A stretch of 22,723 nucleotides of DNA from a virus. The notes under the pieces were generated by a model. That model was not told the DNA's origin, did no database searches, and was given only the letters and a program-made list of their open reading frames with translations. Below are positions 15,173-21,319 of this stretch, piece after piece. Within the stretch, counting starts at the first letter, position 1. Every line of letters begins with the position of its first letter. The stretch spans positions 1 through 22,723 of IMG/VR virus record IMGVR_UViG_3300024518_004596, one strand, 5' to 3'. A program made the translations under genes and the position numbers.

Positions 15173-15724
15173 CTAGTTGGCGACGTCCACGAACGTGGCG
15201 CTAGCGCCTGCTCGGTAGTACATGACGTACGGCAGCTCAATGTCGCCCTGCTCAGTGCTGACAAGGACCATGATCCTCGCGCGCTCATTGGGCCCGACAA
15301 CGCCGAGGTCGAGCGTGATAGACCTATCACCGGCCAAGGTGCCGGTGATCGTAGACGTCTGCTCCTCGTTGTCAGTCCGCCAGTTGGCGGACTGGAACCG
15401 ACGCGCCACAGCAAACCGAATCGTCTCGCTGGTGTAGCCGCCCGCGAAGCCGTCGTTGCCGTCGCCCTGGTCAAGGTCCACGTGAACCTTGACGTCGTTC
15501 ATGGCGAAATTGTCCTGCGGCGTGATCGTCAGCAGGGTCTGATAGCTGGTGTAATCGGCCGCTGAGACGTCGACAAACGTGCTCGAAGACTGCACACGCA
15601 TAATCGACGCATCGTAAAATCTAGGCGACGTCTCGACCGCCTCGGCTCCAGGAGGAAGGAGAGCCAAGACGGCGAGAACGGTCGCAAAAAAGAGAGTGAC
15701 AATGACCGCGGTCTGCTTGTTCAT
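15173..15724 (-). CDS. Signal-peptide structural protein directly after capsid gene
   Basis: A 183-aa protein. I start it at ATG 15724 because AGGAG lies 6 bases upstream, overlapping the capsid gene's TAG, and because the resulting N-terminus is a textbook signal peptide: MNKQ, hydrophobic core TAVIVTLFFATVLAVLALL, and AEA/VET cleavage near residue 29. The mature domain has alternating strands (STFVDVSAADYTSYQTLLTI, NDVKVHVDLD, RSITLDLGVVGPNERARIMV) and ends with TFVDVAN, which repeats the FVDVS wording found early in the mature region. It may be a beta-sandwich that caps or decorates the head. Transcription is surely shared with the capsid gene. Family not recognised; the secretion signal is unexpected in this position. 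Confidence 0.62.
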   Translation of the reverse strand: MNKQTAVIVTLFFATVLAVLALLPPGAEAVETSPRFYDASIMRVQSSSTFVDVSAADYTSYQTLLTITPQDNFAMNDVKVHVDLDQGDGNDGFAGGYTSETIRFAVARRFQSANWRTDNEEQTSTITGTLAGDRSITLDLGVVGPNERARIMVLVSTEQGDIELPYVMYYRAGASATFVDVAN

Positions 15725-15732
15725 TATGGCTC

Positions 15733-17100
15733 CTAGACGCGCGCCGGCGGAGTAGTGGCAGACAGGTTCTGAAGCCAGCCGACGTAGTCGGTGACACCGA
15801 TCTCCATATCCCAAGCAAGGCGCACGCGGACAGCCTCACGGGTGCGGGTGTACGCCTCGGTGCCGGTGCCGCTGTGGGTGCTGATCTCGGGCGCAAGCTT
15901 CCACTTGCGCACGAACAAGAACTGTGGGTAGCCGTAGTACCAAGCCGTGCCGCTGAGGTCGTCGAGCTTGGGAGTGTGCAACAGGCGAGTGCCGGCGAAC
16001 AGGCCGCCCGGCCCAAACGGGTTGGCCTCATTGAGGACGCCGGGCGTGAGCTGCGAATTGAGGATTTTGAACGCTCGCGTCGCGAGTGCGGCCGGCACAA
16101 GGAGCGTGGGCACGCCCGGAAACAGGATCCTCCGCCCGCGGCTATTTGTCATGGCCGCGATTCTCAACCGCGCAGTCTCCAGGTCACTCTCGTCCTGCAG
16201 TGAATTATTGGTGATCCGGTTGCCGGTTGCCGGCAACCGAGTCAGAGGCGCCGCGTTGCTGGTCACGAACAGCGCACGGCCCGCGTTGGCGAGCGGGCCG
16301 TGGAGCACGAACGGGTTGGCTGGAACAGCGGCCGAACCGCTGTTGTCCGTGACCCGCTCCAGGATCTGCTCCTCCTGCAGCTCGCGGCCGATCCTGCCGA
16401 CCGCGGTGATACGGTCCTCGACACCAGCGACGTCATTTTCGTCGATCAGCCGCTGGGGGATCACGACCTGCAACCCCTGCTCGAAGTGCTCGATCAGGAA
16501 CCGCTCCTCACCGGCGCCGATCTGAGTGTACTCGGTGGTCTCGTCGGTGCGGCGGTAGTCAGCCTTGGGATCGGTGACAATCCCAACAAACACCGACATG
16601 GCCTTGTTGTCCTGCCTGTCGCGCACAAGCATGTCACCCACTGCGGGGACATCCTCGTACGCCTCGGTAATCCCAGCAACGGTCAGGCCGTTCACCAGCA
16701 GCGGGAATGCAGCGGTGGTCACAGCGCGCTGTGACGCCGCGTCGGTAACGCGCACGTCGATCGACTCCAGCGCCGCGTGCATGCCCTTGATATCGCGAGT
16801 CTCCGCGAAGCTGAAGCCGGCCGCGTCGTCGTCGTCGACCGCGTAGCCAGAGCGCTTGGCACGAGACCAAGAAATACGGCGCTTGTGCAAGTCTCGGATC
16901 AGGTGGGCATAACCCTCCGGGTCCTCCTTCGCCTTGCGCCGGAGGCTGGACAGATGCAGCCCCGGAGAGCTCAGAACCTCGACGCCGGCTCCGAGGCGGA
17001 TGCGTGGCCCGACAACTCTCTGGGGGTAGGCGGCAGGATTGACCTGCCGGGTGGTCGATCCGCCTCGCTCGCTGCGAGTTGTGTGCATGACTTCGGTCAT
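15733..17100 (-). CDS. Major capsid protein (HK97 fold)
   Basis: A 455-aa protein. ATG 17100 is chosen over the in-frame start at 17166 because GAGG lies about 8 bases before it and the longer version would run into the decoration-like gene. The N-terminal region (about 1-110) is basic and likely forms the N-arm. The protein shows the usual E-loop/P-domain/A-domain pattern: an LGRELQEEQ-type spine helix (GRIGRELQEEQILERV, about 215-230), RLRIAAMTNSRGRRILF (about 295-315), then FPGVPTLLVPAALATRAFKIL, typical of the capsid A-domain, and a C-terminal WKLAPEI...RVRLAWDMEIGVTD segment. Its place between decoration and joining genes fits. It assembles the procapsid shell around the scaffold. There is no clear N-terminal delta domain, which agrees with a separate scaffold. 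A 16-bp palindrome lies within the gene. Confidence 0.82.
   Translation of the reverse strand: MTEVMHTTRSERGGSTTRQVNPAAYPQRVVGPRIRLGAGVEVLSSPGLHLSSLRRKAKEDPEGYAHLIRDLHKRRISWSRAKRSGYAVDDDDAAGFSFAETRDIKGMHAALESIDVRVTDAASQRAVTTAAFPLLVNGLTVAGITEAYEDVPAVGDMLVRDRQDNKAMSVFVGIVTDPKADYRRTDETTEYTQIGAGEERFLIEHFEQGLQVVIPQRLIDENDVAGVEDRITAVGRIGRELQEEQILERVTDNSGSAAVPANPFVLHGPLANAGRALFVTSNAAPLTRLPATGNRITNNSLQDESDLETARLRIAAMTNSRGRRILFPGVPTLLVPAALATRAFKILNSQLTPGVLNEANPFGPGGLFAGTRLLHTPKLDDLSGTAWYYGYPQFLFVRKWKLAPEISTHSGTGTEAYTRTREAVRVRLAWDMEIGVTDYVGWLQNLSATTPPARV
16217..16239. repeat. 16-bp perfect palindrome preceded by a partial copy
   Basis: CGGTTGCCGGCAACCG at 16224-16239 is a perfect palindrome, preceded by another CGGTTGC at 16217-16223. 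It codes Arg-Leu-Pro-Ala-Thr in the capsid gene. It could be a protein-binding site or an incidental pattern of GC-rich coding DNA. Confidence 0.85.
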
Positions 17101-17128
17101 TTTAGTTTCCTCTTCCGTCCCGCGGGGA

Positions 17129-17623
17129 CTAGCTGCCGAAGTCGGCCAGGTAGGAGACTGCCTCAAGGATCATGAACCTCACTTGAGACGTGTTGACAAC
17201 GGCGGTGCCGTTGTCGACCAGTCCGCCGCTACTCAGGTGATTCTGGGGCCGCGGAAACCCGTCGTGGTCCCAGACAGTGCCCAGGGCATTGGTAACGGTG
17301 GTGGTGACAGTCGTAGCACTGGCTACGGCGATCGTGGAACCGCGAGCCGGAGAGTCCGCCGTGGCGAGGTCGAACTCCCACAGGTCCAGCTTGCGCGGGA
17401 CTGCAATCCAGTATTCGCCTGCGAGGTCGCCGGCCTTGATGTCCTCGGCTGCAATCGCGACAGTGCCAACCATGGCCTTGTCGCTTGTGAGCGGCACGAA
17501 CACGCCGCCGCTCAGCTCCAGCAGGTCGCCGCGGTTGATCTCCTGGGTCGTGCCGGCCTGGAAGTTGCCGCGCTGCAGCAGGGGCTTGCTGGCCTCCCCC
17601 AGGTGCTTCACAAAGCGAATCAT
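17129..17623 (-). CDS. Head decoration-like protein
   Basis: A 164-aa protein with ATG 17623 just three bases past the protease TAG and a strong AAGGAG 6 bases upstream, which suggests high expression. The sequence is a beta-barrel type: INRGDLLELSGGVFVPLTSD, MVGTVAIAAEDIKAGDLAGEYWIAVP. The phrase GDLLEL-x-x-G-V-F-V-P and the GTVAIA strand recall capsid cement proteins of the DUF2190/gpD-like class that occupy threefold or pseudo-threefold sites. The location between protease/scaffold and major capsid protein is the same as lambda gpD. The C-terminal part (about 100-164) has a further Thr/Val-rich strand region. Moderately confident in the role, less so in the exact family. Confidence 0.6.
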   Translation of the reverse strand: MIRFVKHLGEASKPLLQRGNFQAGTTQEINRGDLLELSGGVFVPLTSDKAMVGTVAIAAEDIKAGDLAGEYWIAVPRKLDLWEFDLATADSPARGSTIAVASATTVTTTVTNALGTVWDHDGFPRPQNHLSSGGLVDNGTAVVNTSQVRFMILEAVSYLADFGS

Positions 17624-17626
17624 CCG

Positions 17627-18250
17627 CTACTCCTTGCGCAGTGCGCTGACCAGTCCAGACGCGGTGCAAGCGTCTGGACTGGTCGTCGGGGTCGACGTAT
17701 TGCCCCCGCGCTTCGACGCGGGTGCGGGGGGGGTTCCGACGGGGCGCATGGTGCGCTCCCGCTCCGCGATCAGCGCGGCGCGCGCCAAGGCGGGGGTGAT
17801 CTGGGGGTCCTCGAGCAGCAGGCCCTCGGCGAAGCTGCGCAGGTCACACGGGCAGAAGGACATGATCAGGCGGCGGCGGTCCTCGACCTGGCGAGCGACG
17901 ATCCCGTCTGCGGTACGCTCTTCTTCTTCTTCGTCGTCGTCGTCGTCGTCGTCGTCCGCTCGTGGGTGCTTCGGCTTCTCGCCCCGGTCGTCGTCGGACG
18001 TGTTTTCCGGGGTCCCGTTGGCGATCATGCTTCCGATCTTCTCCAGGAAGTCGGTGGGGGGATTCTTGATCTCTCCGGACTTTATCGCCCCGATGACGCC
18101 GGGGGACCGATCGGTTCCGGCAGCAATCTCTTTGATCGTGAAGCCCATACCCTCGGCCTTGTCGATCAGGTCTCGTGCCTTCTTTCCGTTGCCCTCCGCG
18201 CCCTCCTCGCCCTCGTCGTCTCCTCCGTTTACCGCTTCTCGCTGGCTCAT
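17627..18250 (-). CDS. Candidate nested scaffold protein, internal start in the protease gene
   Basis: A 207-aa in-frame product that would start at ATG 18250-18248 (codon 172 of the protease gene) and share its stop. AGGAG lies 6 bases upstream of the ATG, a near-ideal site, and the start falls right at the end of the protease domain. The product opens MSQREAVNGG, is very acidic, includes the helix-turn-helix-like segment and the Asp/Glu run, and looks like a scaffold. This is the arrangement of lambda Nu3 inside C. Seen: start, spacing and domain boundary. Inferred: that it is actually translated. Confidence 0.5.
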   Translation of the reverse strand: MSQREAVNGGDDEGEEGAEGNGKKARDLIDKAEGMGFTIKEIAAGTDRSPGVIGAIKSGEIKNPPTDFLEKIGSMIANGTPENTSDDDRGEKPKHPRADDDDDDDDEEEEERTADGIVARQVEDRRRLIMSFCPCDLRSFAEGLLLEDPQITPALARAALIAERERTMRPVGTPPAPASKRGGNTSTPTTSPDACTASGLVSALRKE

Positions 18251-18763
18251 GTGGATCTCCTGGTAGGCGCGCTTGACGGCGTTGGGGTCGGCGGGGACGG
18301 GTACGACTGACAGCTCCAGCAGCGACCACTCGGTGACGACCCGCGCGGGGCCGGTGACCTGGCGCTCGCCCTCCCCGTCGGTCTCGCCCCGGCGAAGCTC
18401 CCGCGCCTTGCGCGGCTCGAAGCCAACCGAGACCGCGGACAGCATGCCGTCACGCGCCAGGGCGAGCGCTTCGCGCCCGGCCTGCGTCGCCTCGGTGAAG
18501 GTGACCCTGCCGACGACCTCGGCGCCCTCGACCCGCATGGTCGCCTTGCCGACAATCTGGGAGACGTCGCCGTGCTGGTGGGTGTTGAGCACGACCGGGT
18601 TTCGCTCGAAACGCGACAGGTCAACGCCGTCCGCGCGCAACACCTCGGGCGTACCGAACACGTCGACCGGCGTTTCGGTAGACGCGGTGAAGCGGTACGT
18701 CCGGTCATCCTCGTCCTCGTGCTCGCGTAGCTGGACATGGAGGGCGCGGGTTAGCTTGATCAT
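17627..18763 (-). CDS. HK97-type prohead protease with fused scaffold region
   Basis: A 378-aa protein; ATG 18763 overlaps the portal TGA (ATGA). Residues 1-160 are an HK97-family (S78/U35) serine protease: NPVVLNTHQHGD at 56-66 (catalytic His probably H62), LSAVSVGF at 108-115 (catalytic Ser S112 or S109) and EWSLLELSVVPVPADP at 145-160, the conserved third-site strand. The remainder is not a normal protease. Residues about 173-195 are acidic; 196-248 read like a helix-turn-helix; 270-283 are an Asp8-Glu5 run; 284-378 are helical then disordered. No separate scaffold gene exists, so this C-terminus probably scaffolds the procapsid, as in lambda C/Nu3. An internal ATG at codon 172 has its own ribosome binding site. 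The protease would cut itself, scaffold and capsid precursors. Confidence 0.82.
   Translation of the reverse strand: MIKLTRALHVQLREHEDEDDRTYRFTASTETPVDVFGTPEVLRADGVDLSRFERNPVVLNTHQHGDVSQIVGKATMRVEGAEVVGRVTFTEATQAGREALALARDGMLSAVSVGFEPRKARELRRGETDGEGERQVTGPARVVTEWSLLELSVVPVPADPNAVKRAYQEIHMSQREAVNGGDDEGEEGAEGNGKKARDLIDKAEGMGFTIKEIAAGTDRSPGVIGAIKSGEIKNPPTDFLEKIGSMIANGTPENTSDDDRGEKPKHPRADDDDDDDDEEEEERTADGIVARQVEDRRRLIMSFCPCDLRSFAEGLLLEDPQITPALARAALIAERERTMRPVGTPPAPASKRGGNTSTPTTSPDACTASGLVSALRKE
17918..17956. repeat. Trinucleotide repeats coding Asp8-Glu5
   Basis: Eight GTC units are adjacent to four TTC units plus CTC (plus strand), coding eight Asp then five Glu in the scaffold-like part of the protease gene. 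The acidic block is plausible for a scaffold that repels DNA. The near-identical codons suggest expansion by slippage. Confidence 0.9.
18248..18263 (-). promoter_or_regulatory. Internal ribosome binding site and start for nested scaffold
   Basis: On the minus strand AGGAG precedes ATCCAC and then ATG, giving a 6-base spacer. The codons read Gln-Glu-Ile-His-Met, just past the last conserved protease residues. The signal could arise by chance from CAG GAG codons, but its coincidence with the domain boundary favours function. Confidence 0.5.
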
Positions 18764-20541
18764 GCGGCCTCCTGCACAGGCACGAAACCTTCGACCGGCG
18801 CGAGCATGCCCTCCACGGTCTCCCGGTCCAGGCCCGGGAAGGCTACGAGGACGGCCTCAACCGCCGTCTCGATCGGCAGGAGACCCGAGGCCACGTCCTT
18901 GAGGATCGAGATCAAAGCCACGACCTGGGCACCGTTGAGCGCGGTGTCCTGCACAGGCTCGTCGGAAGCTCCGCCCTCAATGACCTTGAGCGATATATCT
19001 GCACCGTCGTCTACCTCCTCCCGCAGCTCCGCCTCAAACCGCTCCTCCTCGACCTGCTGGCGCACGACCTCGCGCCAGTCCTTCCCGAGCCCGGCAAGAA
19101 TGTCGCGCTTCGTGGCGAGGCCCGCCTCCAGCAGGATCTGCGCGGCAGCCGCCTCCTTCTGCGGGTCGACCCATGGCACCGCGGGCGGGATCCACGACGC
19201 CAACGCGACCTGCTCCGGCGTCGCCTGCAGCTCGCCGCGCAGCACCATGTCCTCCAGCACCGAGCGGCGGATCCAGGCGAGGACCTCCACCACCTGCGCG
19301 CGCTTCACGCCGTACGAGACATCGGCCTCAATGCGATCCATGCGCTGAGAAGCAAAGTTGGCCTGGCTGAAATCGTGCAGCACAACCTGCCAGCTCACCC
19401 CGAGGGCGGCGCCGATCCGGCGCGCCAGGATACGGACCAGCACCTCGATATCTGGCATGGGGAAATTTGGTGAAATTAGGCTGATCTTCTCACCGGGGAA
19501 CAGCCGGAGGATCATGCCGGGCACCAGGTCCTGCTTGATTCTGGTCCCGTAGCCGTCGGCCGTCGCCTCGTTGTCAAACAAGTTGTCCAACGGCTCGGGC
19601 GACTCGATCGCGGCGCCGAACGAGGCGCCAACATGGACCCGCTTCAGCACCGCCTCTATCAGACAGTCCATGTCGCGCAGATCCTGAGACACGGCGTGCA
19701 GGTCGGTGACTCCCCTCGACTGGCCCGGCCGGTCGACCACCTTGAGGTGGCGGATCTCTTCGGCCGGGATCCGATCGAACTCCGACCGCACGAACGGCAC
19801 GTGGTGCGGCTTGAGCGGTCGTACCTGATTGCTGATCAGCTGGTCGCCTGGGTGCCGGCGAGAAATCCAGTAGGCCACGACCACGCCGTCCCGGTCGCGC
19901 TCGACACCTGCGCGCACTTGTCCCTCAGGGTCCTGCAAATCCCGTGCGCTAATATCTGTAGGGGTGCCGACCCTGTCCCCCTCGACGATCTCCACGACCA
20001 TGCGGCCACCGCGCTGGGCGCGGTGCACAAATATATCCCCGTCCCGCACCATGCCGTAGACCAGCAGGCGCTGGACACCGAGCCACCCGCAGCATTCTGC
20101 GGGTGCGACAACGTCACGCACGGACGACCACGCAGCATCAATCCGAGAGCTTGCGCTGGGGTCCTCGGTGGCTGCGCGGTCCTGGATCCCTACCCCGATC
20201 ACGTGGCGAACAAACGAGTCAATCACACCAGAGCCGAGAGGATCGTCTCGTCCTAGCTCGCGCGCCTGCTCTCGCTGTCGGTGTAGATCCTCCAGCGTGT
20301 GCGCATCAGCGCTCAGGCTGCGGCTGATAGACCGCCAGGGCGTAGTGCCAGGGCCAGGATTCGCATCCGCATATCCACGCGACAGAGCCGACTTGGCGGC
20401 CCTGTACGCCTCGCTGTACTCGAGATCTGTATCAAGTAGGTAGCGATGCCTGGCCATGGTGCCGCGGCGGGGGCTGAGGAGATCGAGCACACCCCAATAC
20501 GCACGGCGCAGGCGAGTAGTCGCAATTCGCCGCCCGGTCAA
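18760..20541 (-). CDS. Portal protein, lambda gpB family
   Basis: A 593-aa protein with the features of the lambda-type portal family: an N-terminal basic segment (about LRRAYWGVLDLLSPRRG, 11-27); DDPLGSGVIDSFVRHVIGVG (about 98-117), the early conserved helix; FVHRAQRGG (about 170); VVAYWISRRHPGD (about 225); and the long stem/wing region with FSQANFASQRMDRIEADV (about 390-410), a conserved portal pattern. It forms the dodecameric ring at the packaging vertex. The frame opens with TTG at 20541, overlapping the upstream TGA (TTGA); GTG 20490 and ATG 20457 are alternatives, but the TTG keeps the basic N-terminal segment typical of the family. None has a good ribosome binding site, so translation probably depends on coupling. 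The last 60 residues look helical and acidic. Confidence 0.85.
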   Translation of the reverse strand: MTGRRIATTRLRRAYWGVLDLLSPRRGTMARHRYLLDTDLEYSEAYRAAKSALSRGYADANPGPGTTPWRSISRSLSADAHTLEDLHRQREQARELGRDDPLGSGVIDSFVRHVIGVGIQDRAATEDPSASSRIDAAWSSVRDVVAPAECCGWLGVQRLLVYGMVRDGDIFVHRAQRGGRMVVEIVEGDRVGTPTDISARDLQDPEGQVRAGVERDRDGVVVAYWISRRHPGDQLISNQVRPLKPHHVPFVRSEFDRIPAEEIRHLKVVDRPGQSRGVTDLHAVSQDLRDMDCLIEAVLKRVHVGASFGAAIESPEPLDNLFDNEATADGYGTRIKQDLVPGMILRLFPGEKISLISPNFPMPDIEVLVRILARRIGAALGVSWQVVLHDFSQANFASQRMDRIEADVSYGVKRAQVVEVLAWIRRSVLEDMVLRGELQATPEQVALASWIPPAVPWVDPQKEAAAAQILLEAGLATKRDILAGLGKDWREVVRQQVEEERFEAELREEVDDGADISLKVIEGGASDEPVQDTALNGAQVVALISILKDVASGLLPIETAVEAVLVAFPGLDRETVEGMLAPVEGFVPVQEAA

Positions 20542-20813
20542 CGGTGCGCTGGCCGCGTCAGAAGAATGCGCTTACCGCGCGCGCCGGCCCTCACTGTGGC
20601 CGCCTGGATGAGCTCCAGATTCTCGAGCATAGCCTGGGGGTCTGGCAGCTCGCCTGCGGCGCCGTCGAGGGTCACATTGACCGGCAAACCGGCCCAGGTG
20701 GCCGCGTACGCGGCCCACGCTTTGTGTGCGGCTGCCCACGACGACGCCTGGACGGCGTCGTCGAACACGACAAGCGCGGCCCTGAGGCCAGCGACAGTGT
20801 GAGTGAGTGCCAT
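20538..20813 (-). CDS. gpW-position head-tail joining protein candidate
   Basis: A 91-aa protein at ATG 20813 that ends in a TTGA overlap with the portal gene. It is helical and Ala-rich (AAALVVFDDAVQASS-like helices), with a beta-like patch LPVNVTLDG, then a helix ELPDPQAMLENLELIQAA and a basic tail (RGKRILLTRPAHR). Its size, its slot between terminase and portal, and the order helix, beta strand pair, helix, basic C-terminus resemble lambda gpW, which joins the head to the tail. No strong Shine-Dalgarno sequence is seen. Sequence identity to gpW is not evident, so the call rests mostly on position and layout. Confidence 0.5.
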   Translation of the reverse strand: MALTHTVAGLRAALVVFDDAVQASSWAAAHKAWAAYAATWAGLPVNVTLDGAAGELPDPQAMLENLELIQAATVRAGARGKRILLTRPAHR

Positions 20814-20870
20814 GCCCGGAGACTAGCCGGTAAATGCAGCCCTGCTTAAGGAGTTCCGGGGCCGGATAAG
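20814..20870 (-). other. Longest intergenic gap (57 bases)
   Basis: This is the only gap of any length between genes in the window. It contains no convincing promoter boxes and no terminator-like stem with a T run on the minus strand. It may hold a weak leader for the gpW-like gene, but nothing firm can be read from it. Confidence 0.5.
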
Positions 20871-21026
20871 CTAGCGAAGCGAGTCGTTGCGGGTGCTCTC
20901 TCGCCCGCAACGCCGGCAGGCGTAGGTCGACCAGCCAGGGCGGAGGTTGACTCCGACTAGGCGGAGCATGCCTCCGCACAAGCCCTTGCGCCTCTCGCTT
21001 GGGTAGGGGCAGCGCACTAGTCTCAC
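20871..21026 (-). CDS. Tiny zinc-ribbon protein (51 aa), Com-like
   Basis: A 51-codon gene starting at GTG 21026, which overlaps the upstream TGA by four bases (GTGA), and ending at TAG 20871. The product begins MRLVRCPYPSERRKG and contains two cysteine pairs: C6 with C17, and C37-x-x-C40 (YACRRCGRES). The N-terminal style and the two-knuckle layout recall Mu Com and similar phage zinc-ribbon regulators, though the first knuckle has a 10-residue gap rather than two. It follows the 98-aa zinc-ribbon gene. There is a 9-bp stem hairpin near its 3' end. The coupled start, the cysteine arrangement and the lack of any other explanation for the interval make it probable. A regulatory or packaging role is inferred. 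Confidence 0.6.
   Translation of the reverse strand: MRLVRCPYPSERRKGLCGGMLRLVGVNLRPGWSTYACRRCGRESTRNDSLR
20885..20912. repeat. Inverted repeat, 9-bp arms and 10-base loop
   Basis: Arms CGTTGCGGG and CCCGCAACG flank ten bases within the tiny zinc-ribbon gene, over the codons for its second cysteine knuckle. It might act as an mRNA hairpin controlling the gene or its neighbour. No T run is present. Confidence 0.8.
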
Positions 21027-21319
21027 ACCGCCGCCATGCTCCACTTGTTCCCGCAGTGGCGGCAGAGTAGATACGCGCGCAGGCCAAGCTGCTCGGTGTG
21101 GCGGATCCCGTAGCAGATCACCGCCGCCGTTGGGTAGTCAGGCCGCATGACATGCATGCACTGCGGGCAGGGCATATACGGCTTGCGCTCGTAGCGCTTG
21201 GGCAGCGCTACCTCCTCCGGCCACCGGCAGCCGTCCACCAGGACGGGCCGCGCCTGCACCTTCGGGCGCCTGCTCCTCGGCTTCTTCACGCGCGCCGCCC
21301 CCCTCGTCTGAATTTCCAT
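21023..21319 (-). CDS. Zinc-ribbon protein (98 aa) next to terminase
   Basis: A 98-aa protein from ATG 21319, which has a GGAGG 7 bases upstream; the longer in-frame start at 21439 lies deep inside the terminase gene and is less likely. The gene begins 34 bases before the terminase stop. The N-terminal third is very basic (RVKKPRSRRPKVQARP), suitable for nucleic-acid contact. The C-terminal part carries CPQC near residue 53 and CRHCGNKW near residue 90, a four-cysteine zinc ribbon separated by a beta-like stretch (TAAVICYGIRHTEQLG then RAYLL). Small zinc-ribbon proteins near terminase genes are common in phages but poorly understood. Role in packaging initiation, or as a translational or transcriptional regulator, is inference. 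Confidence 0.65.
   Translation of the reverse strand: MEIQTRGAARVKKPRSRRPKVQARPVLVDGCRWPEEVALPKRYERKPYMPCPQCMHVMRPDYPTAAVICYGIRHTEQLGLRAYLLCRHCGNKWSMAAV

Noticed and set aside
17039-18310. Plus-strand open frame (423 codons) across capsid, decoration and protease genes
   Set aside because: It spans three supported minus-strand genes, contains a valine run that is only the antisense of the Asp8 repeat, and shows no recognisable domain.
20572-21087. Minus-strand open frame (171 codons) covering the tiny zinc-ribbon and gpW-like genes
   Set aside because: Out of frame with both better-supported genes, no Shine-Dalgarno sequence, low-complexity product.
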